Origin: Nitrospirota bacterium
GTDB lineage: Bacteria; Nitrospirota; Thermodesulfovibrionia; UBA6902
DNA length: 15,702 nt
NCBI GenBank assembly: GCA_024277515.1
Contig: JAJRVB010000176.1
Span: 1 to 15,702, forward strand
Reading direction: 5' to 3'
Shown here: positions 12,893 to 15,702 of the stretch, piece after piece
Layout: each line of letters starts with the position of its first letter
Numbering within the stretch: the first letter of the stretch is position 1
Translations under genes and position numbers: made by a program
Notes under the pieces: model-generated
Databases searched by the model: none
The model's input: the letters and a program-made list of their open reading frames with translations, nothing else
What the model was told of the DNA's origin: nothing

Positions 12893-14647
12893 TTAAATCT
12901 TTCTCCTCAGGAGTTCCCTGTTATATGCGGTTATCACGCTGCCCCTGTTTAACATGCCGATAACTTTTCTTTTATCATATATGTCCACAACCGGGATTTC
13001 ACCCAGGTCTTTTATGGTAAATTTCTCGATAGCGGTATTGAGATTGTCGTTAGGTGTAACCGTAATGACTTTACGCGATGCAATGTATTTCACTTTGACC
13101 AGGTCCTTCAGGTCTTCCTCAAACAGCACGCTCCGTATGTCCTGAAGGGAGATAATGCCGGTTAACAGACCATCGTTGTCAACTGCCGGAAAATAAAAAT
13201 GATCGCTCTCCGACACCTTGTCAAGCAGCTCGTGTATGTCCGTGTCTTCATGGATCGTCGAAAAATCCTTGGTCATTACGCTCCCGACCGTAATAGTGCT
13301 GAGCACGCTGGCCTCCCTCCCGTCATGCATGTTAATGCCCTTTCTCGTAAGCTCAACCGTGTCGATGGAGTCATGATAGAGGTGTTTTGCTATGAGCGTT
13401 CCCACGATGCTCGAAAACATGATCGGCACTATGATCTTGTAGTTTCCGGTCATTTCAAACAGCAGGAAGATCGCGGTCATGGGGGCATGGGTTGCCGCGG
13501 CCAGGAATGCGCCGACCCCGACCGTGGCATATGCCCCGGGACTCGACGTATAAGAAGGAAACATGGAGTGGACAACCCAGCCGAAGCTTCCCCCGACCAT
13601 CGCACCGATAAAGAGCGCAGGGGCAAAGACACCGCCGGCCCCGCCCGAACCGAGAGTGAGAGATGTCGCGATAATCTTCAGGAAGATCAGGACGAGCATG
13701 ACAGATATAACGACCTCGCCATCGAGTGCCTGCTCAATGTATTTGTAACCGTCTCCAAGGACCTGCGGAAACATAATGCCGATCGAACCTACAAGGAATG
13801 CCCCGATCAGTGGTTTCACCAGCGGATGTAACTTGAGCTTCTCAAATTCGTCCCTGATTTTATGAAATGTCCTTATATACAGGACCGCCATAACGCCGAC
13901 CACAATGCCGAACAGAATATAGAGCGGTATTTCATAAGCGCTCACCTCATAGGCTGGCACCGTAAAAATGGGATTTGCACCGTAATACATCCTTGAGACA
14001 ACAGTCGCAATCCCTGATGAAATAATGATGGCCGCGAATGACGTGAGTTCGTAATTGCCGAGAAGCACAATCTCCGATGCAAACATGACCCCCGCGATAG
14101 GGGCATTGAATGTGGCAGCTATCCCCCCCGCGGAACCCGCGGCGATCAGGAGTTTAATGCGGTTGCCTGATACCTTGAATATATTACCGACAAATGACCC
14201 CACTGCTCCGCCTATCTGGGCGATGGGGCCCTCTACCCCGGCAGACCCTCCCGAGCCTATTGTAAAGGCGGAACTCAGGATCTTGCTGAAAAAGGTCCGT
14301 CTTTTTATCTTCCCTCCCTTGATATTCACCTGTTCAAGAAAGGCAGGGAAACCATATCCATGCACTCCTCCGCGAAAGATAAAGAAGAGGGGGATGAGCA
14401 GAAGCGCCCCGAATACGGGCAGAAGGGGAAGCAGTAATCTGTAAAATCCGCCCTCATTGATATGCAGGAGGCGTGAACCGCCTGTAAAAACTATCTCATG
14501 CACAAAATGCATGGTCTCCCGGAAGATGATATTGGCATAACCGCTGAGGAGTCCGATCACCATGGACATTACAATAATAATGGTGTGCTCTCCAAAACTG
14601 AACTGTACAAGCTTTTTCAGCAATGATTCTTTATTCTCTTTTTTCAT
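12893..14647 (-). CDS. CLC-family anion transporter with C-terminal CBS pair
   Basis: 584-residue CLC membrane protein. The membrane part occupies about residues 20-425: GGVHGYGFP at 93-101, GSGGSAGVEGPIAQIG at 131-146 with the gating glutamate Glu139, and GSGGAGGVFAP at 333-343. Two CBS motifs follow at about 452-510 (VGSVMTKDFSTI to LQDIRSVLF) and 515-575 (VKYIASRKVITV to LNRGSVI), a pair that normally binds adenine nucleotides and regulates the pore. The proton glutamate position aligns with Ile193, and the usual SIYT segment before the CBS part reads SIDT (Asp429). Start ATG 14647 follows an AGGA placed very close. It lies 57 bp after otsAB and 68 bp before the second CLC gene, probably in the same operon. 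Confidence 0.93.
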   Translation of the reverse strand: MKKENKESLLKKLVQFSFGEHTIIIVMSMVIGLLSGYANIIFRETMHFVHEIVFTGGSRLLHINEGGFYRLLLPLLPVFGALLLIPLFFIFRGGVHGYGFPAFLEQVNIKGGKIKRRTFFSKILSSAFTIGSGGSAGVEGPIAQIGGAVGSFVGNIFKVSGNRIKLLIAAGSAGGIAATFNAPIAGVMFASEIVLLGNYELTSFAAIIISSGIATVVSRMYYGANPIFTVPAYEVSAYEIPLYILFGIVVGVMAVLYIRTFHKIRDEFEKLKLHPLVKPLIGAFLVGSIGIMFPQVLGDGYKYIEQALDGEVVISVMLVLIFLKIIATSLTLGSGGAGGVFAPALFIGAMVGGSFGWVVHSMFPSYTSSPGAYATVGVGAFLAAATHAPMTAIFLLFEMTGNYKIIVPIMFSSIVGTLIAKHLYHDSIDTVELTRKGINMHDGREASVLSTITVGSVMTKDFSTIHEDTDIHELLDKVSESDHFYFPAVDNDGLLTGIISLQDIRSVLFEEDLKDLVKVKYIASRKVITVTPNDNLNTAIEKFTIKDLGEIPVVDIYDKRKVIGMLNRGSVITAYNRELLRRKI

Positions 14648-14673
14648 GATCCTGTTACATGACCAGTTGTATG

Positions 14674-14699
14674 TTTCCTGTTACAAAGACAACAGGAAA
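14674..14699. repeat. Inverted repeat TTTCCTGTT/AACAGGAAA
   Basis: Perfect 9-bp arms (14674-14682 and 14691-14699) with an 8-bp loop in the 57-bp gap between otsAB and the CLC-CBS gene. No T tract follows on the - strand, so it is unlikely to stop transcription fully; it may be an operator or an mRNA-stabilising hairpin. CCTGTTACA also occurs as a direct repeat at 14651 and 14677. Confidence 0.55.
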
Positions 14700-14704
14700 A
14701 CCGG

Positions 14705-15702
14705 TCACTCCGGCAGACCGCTTAAATACAGCAGGAATTTTTTGACTTCATCCTGGGTCTTCAGGTGGTAATCCGACTTGTTGTTGGTGCCGATGGATAT
14801 GCCGATGCCTTTTCCTTTTATGGCCCTGTACGCATCTTCATCCGTTACATCGTCTCCGATGTAGAGGGGTGTCCGGGAGTATGCGAATTTATTCCATATC
14901 CAGGTGACGGCATCTCCCTTATGCCAGATTCCACGCGGTCTTATTTCAAATACTTTTTTCCCTGATGTAATCCTGAAAAGGCCCTTGTAGCTGTCCGTAA
15001 TCGACCAGAAGAGGTCAAACATTTTGCACAGGTCCTTCCTGCCGACCATACGGAAATGTATGCTCGCGGTGATACCCTTGTCTTCGATGATCACGCCCTG
15101 TATGGGCAAAAGGGAGTAACGGAGTTCGGCAATGATATTGCCCAGGGTCTCTTTGCTTTCCGACAGCTGGTCTCCCATCTCTATCACCCTGCTGCCGTCC
15201 CATATCTCTGAGCCGTGATTACCGGCATAGAATATGTCATCGATTTTCACAATGTCCATGATATTGGCAAGGGACCTGCCGCTGATAATTGCAACGGGCA
15301 TCACTTTCCTGAGCTTGATAATCAGTGAACGCATCTCCTGCGGCAATATTGCCCGGTCTGGTGATTCAACTATGGGTGTAAGCGTGCCGTCGTAATCAAG
15401 GAAGAGAATGATATTGTCCATAGCCGCCTCTTTGCAGCAGTCGAAGATGTAATGGGATTTCTTCATCTGGTATGGCTGCAGGATCGCTGCCTCTTCAAGA
15501 AAATCCCCTATCCAGTGATATATGTCCTTTTCCTTTACCTGTCTCCGCATGTTGTTGATCCTGCATGATATTTCATCATCGTCAAACTCCAGCGCCATCT
15601 TTATGCATTCTGAAAATTCTTCAGTGTCATACGGATTAACAAGGATCGCGCCTTCGAGCTCTTCAGCCGCTCCGGTGAATTCACTTAAAAGCAGGATGCC
15701 CT
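14705..15702 (-). CDS. otsAB: Fused trehalose-6-phosphate synthase/phosphatase, C-terminal part (partial at window end)
   Basis: Bifunctional enzyme of the OtsA-OtsB route from UDP-glucose and glucose-6-phosphate to trehalose. The frame is open to the window end, so its start is outside. The first visible residues, GILLLSEFTGAAEEL and AILVNPYDTEEF, are the C-terminal end of a GT20 synthase and correspond to the last part of E. coli OtsA; the segment to IYHWIGDFL ends that domain. A linker leads into a complete HAD-type phosphatase: FLDYDGTLTPI (nucleophile Asp at 15395-15397), AIISGRS, YAGNHGSEIWDG, RPRGIWHKGDAV with its conserved lysine, and GDDVTDEDAY. An in-frame ATG at 15598 lies inside the GT20 tail, so it is not a real start. 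Cytoplasmic; probable osmotic or desiccation protection, in line with the CLC genes behind it. Confidence 0.93.
   Translation of the reverse strand, partial: GILLLSEFTGAAEELEGAILVNPYDTEEFSECIKMALEFDDDEISCRINNMRRQVKEKDIYHWIGDFLEEAAILQPYQMKKSHYIFDCCKEAAMDNIILFLDYDGTLTPIVESPDRAILPQEMRSLIIKLRKVMPVAIISGRSLANIMDIVKIDDIFYAGNHGSEIWDGSRVIEMGDQLSESKETLGNIIAELRYSLLPIQGVIIEDKGITASIHFRMVGRKDLCKMFDLFWSITDSYKGLFRITSGKKVFEIRPRGIWHKGDAVTWIWNKFAYSRTPLYIGDDVTDEDAYRAIKGKGIGISIGTNNKSDYHLKTQDEVKKFLLYLSGLPE

Noticed and set aside
13199..13831. 210-aa open frame on the + strand inside the CLC-CBS gene
   Set aside because: Composition rich in His, Arg and Asp, with no family motif; it is a shadow of the CLC coding sequence on the other strand.
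15540..15598. Stand-alone otsB starting at ATG 15598
   Set aside because: The frame continues upstream to the window edge with clear GT20 synthase C-terminal sequence, so the phosphatase is fused to the synthase.

Overview
The window looks like a bacterial chromosome segment of moderate GC with mostly housekeeping genes. It falls into two blocks that converge near position 9720. Family content and gene order (ClpC rather than ClpB, a RemA/DUF370 gene beside gmk and rpoZ, aroQ-pepP-efp-accB-accC in a row) fit a deep-branching Gram-negative lineage such as Nitrospirota or Desulfobacterota, or an ancestor-like Firmicutes arrangement. This assignment is an inference with no rRNA or marker search behind it.

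Left block, + strand, 1-9713. It opens with the 3' part of clpC (Clp protease unfoldase). After a 161-bp gap holding a near-consensus sigma70-type promoter comes a tightly packed run: yicC (ribonuclease family), remA-like DNA-binding protein, gmk (guanylate kinase), rpoZ (RNA polymerase omega), coaBC (coenzyme A synthesis), aroQ (shikimate pathway), an Xaa-Pro peptidase, efp (elongation factor P), accB and accC (biotin carboxyl carrier and biotin carboxylase) and thiE (thiamine phosphate synthase). Gaps are 0-20 bp or short overlaps except at yicC/remA (37 bp), so this may be one superoperon of about 8 kb joining nucleotide, transcription, cofactor, translation and fatty acid functions. rpsU (ribosomal protein S21) follows under its own extended -10 promoter.

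Right block, - strand, 15702-9729. Reading in the direction of transcription: the 3' part of a fused trehalose-6-phosphate synthase/phosphatase (otsA-otsB), a CLC anion transporter with C-terminal CBS pair, a second CLC protein without CBS domains, a 363-bp gap that contains a strongly structured minus-strand RNA ending in an intrinsic terminator, a SAM-dependent methyltransferase, and a 132-aa conserved-looking protein of unknown function. Trehalose synthesis next to two anion transporters suggests an osmotic or ionic stress role for the first three genes.

The least explained parts are the structured RNA at 11120-11340, which sits immediately before the methyltransferase ribosome binding site, the cysteine-containing 132-aa protein with a hairpin in its leader, and the pair of CLC proteins that both lack the internal proton glutamate. 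No tRNA, rRNA, CRISPR array, insertion sequence or prophage gene was seen.
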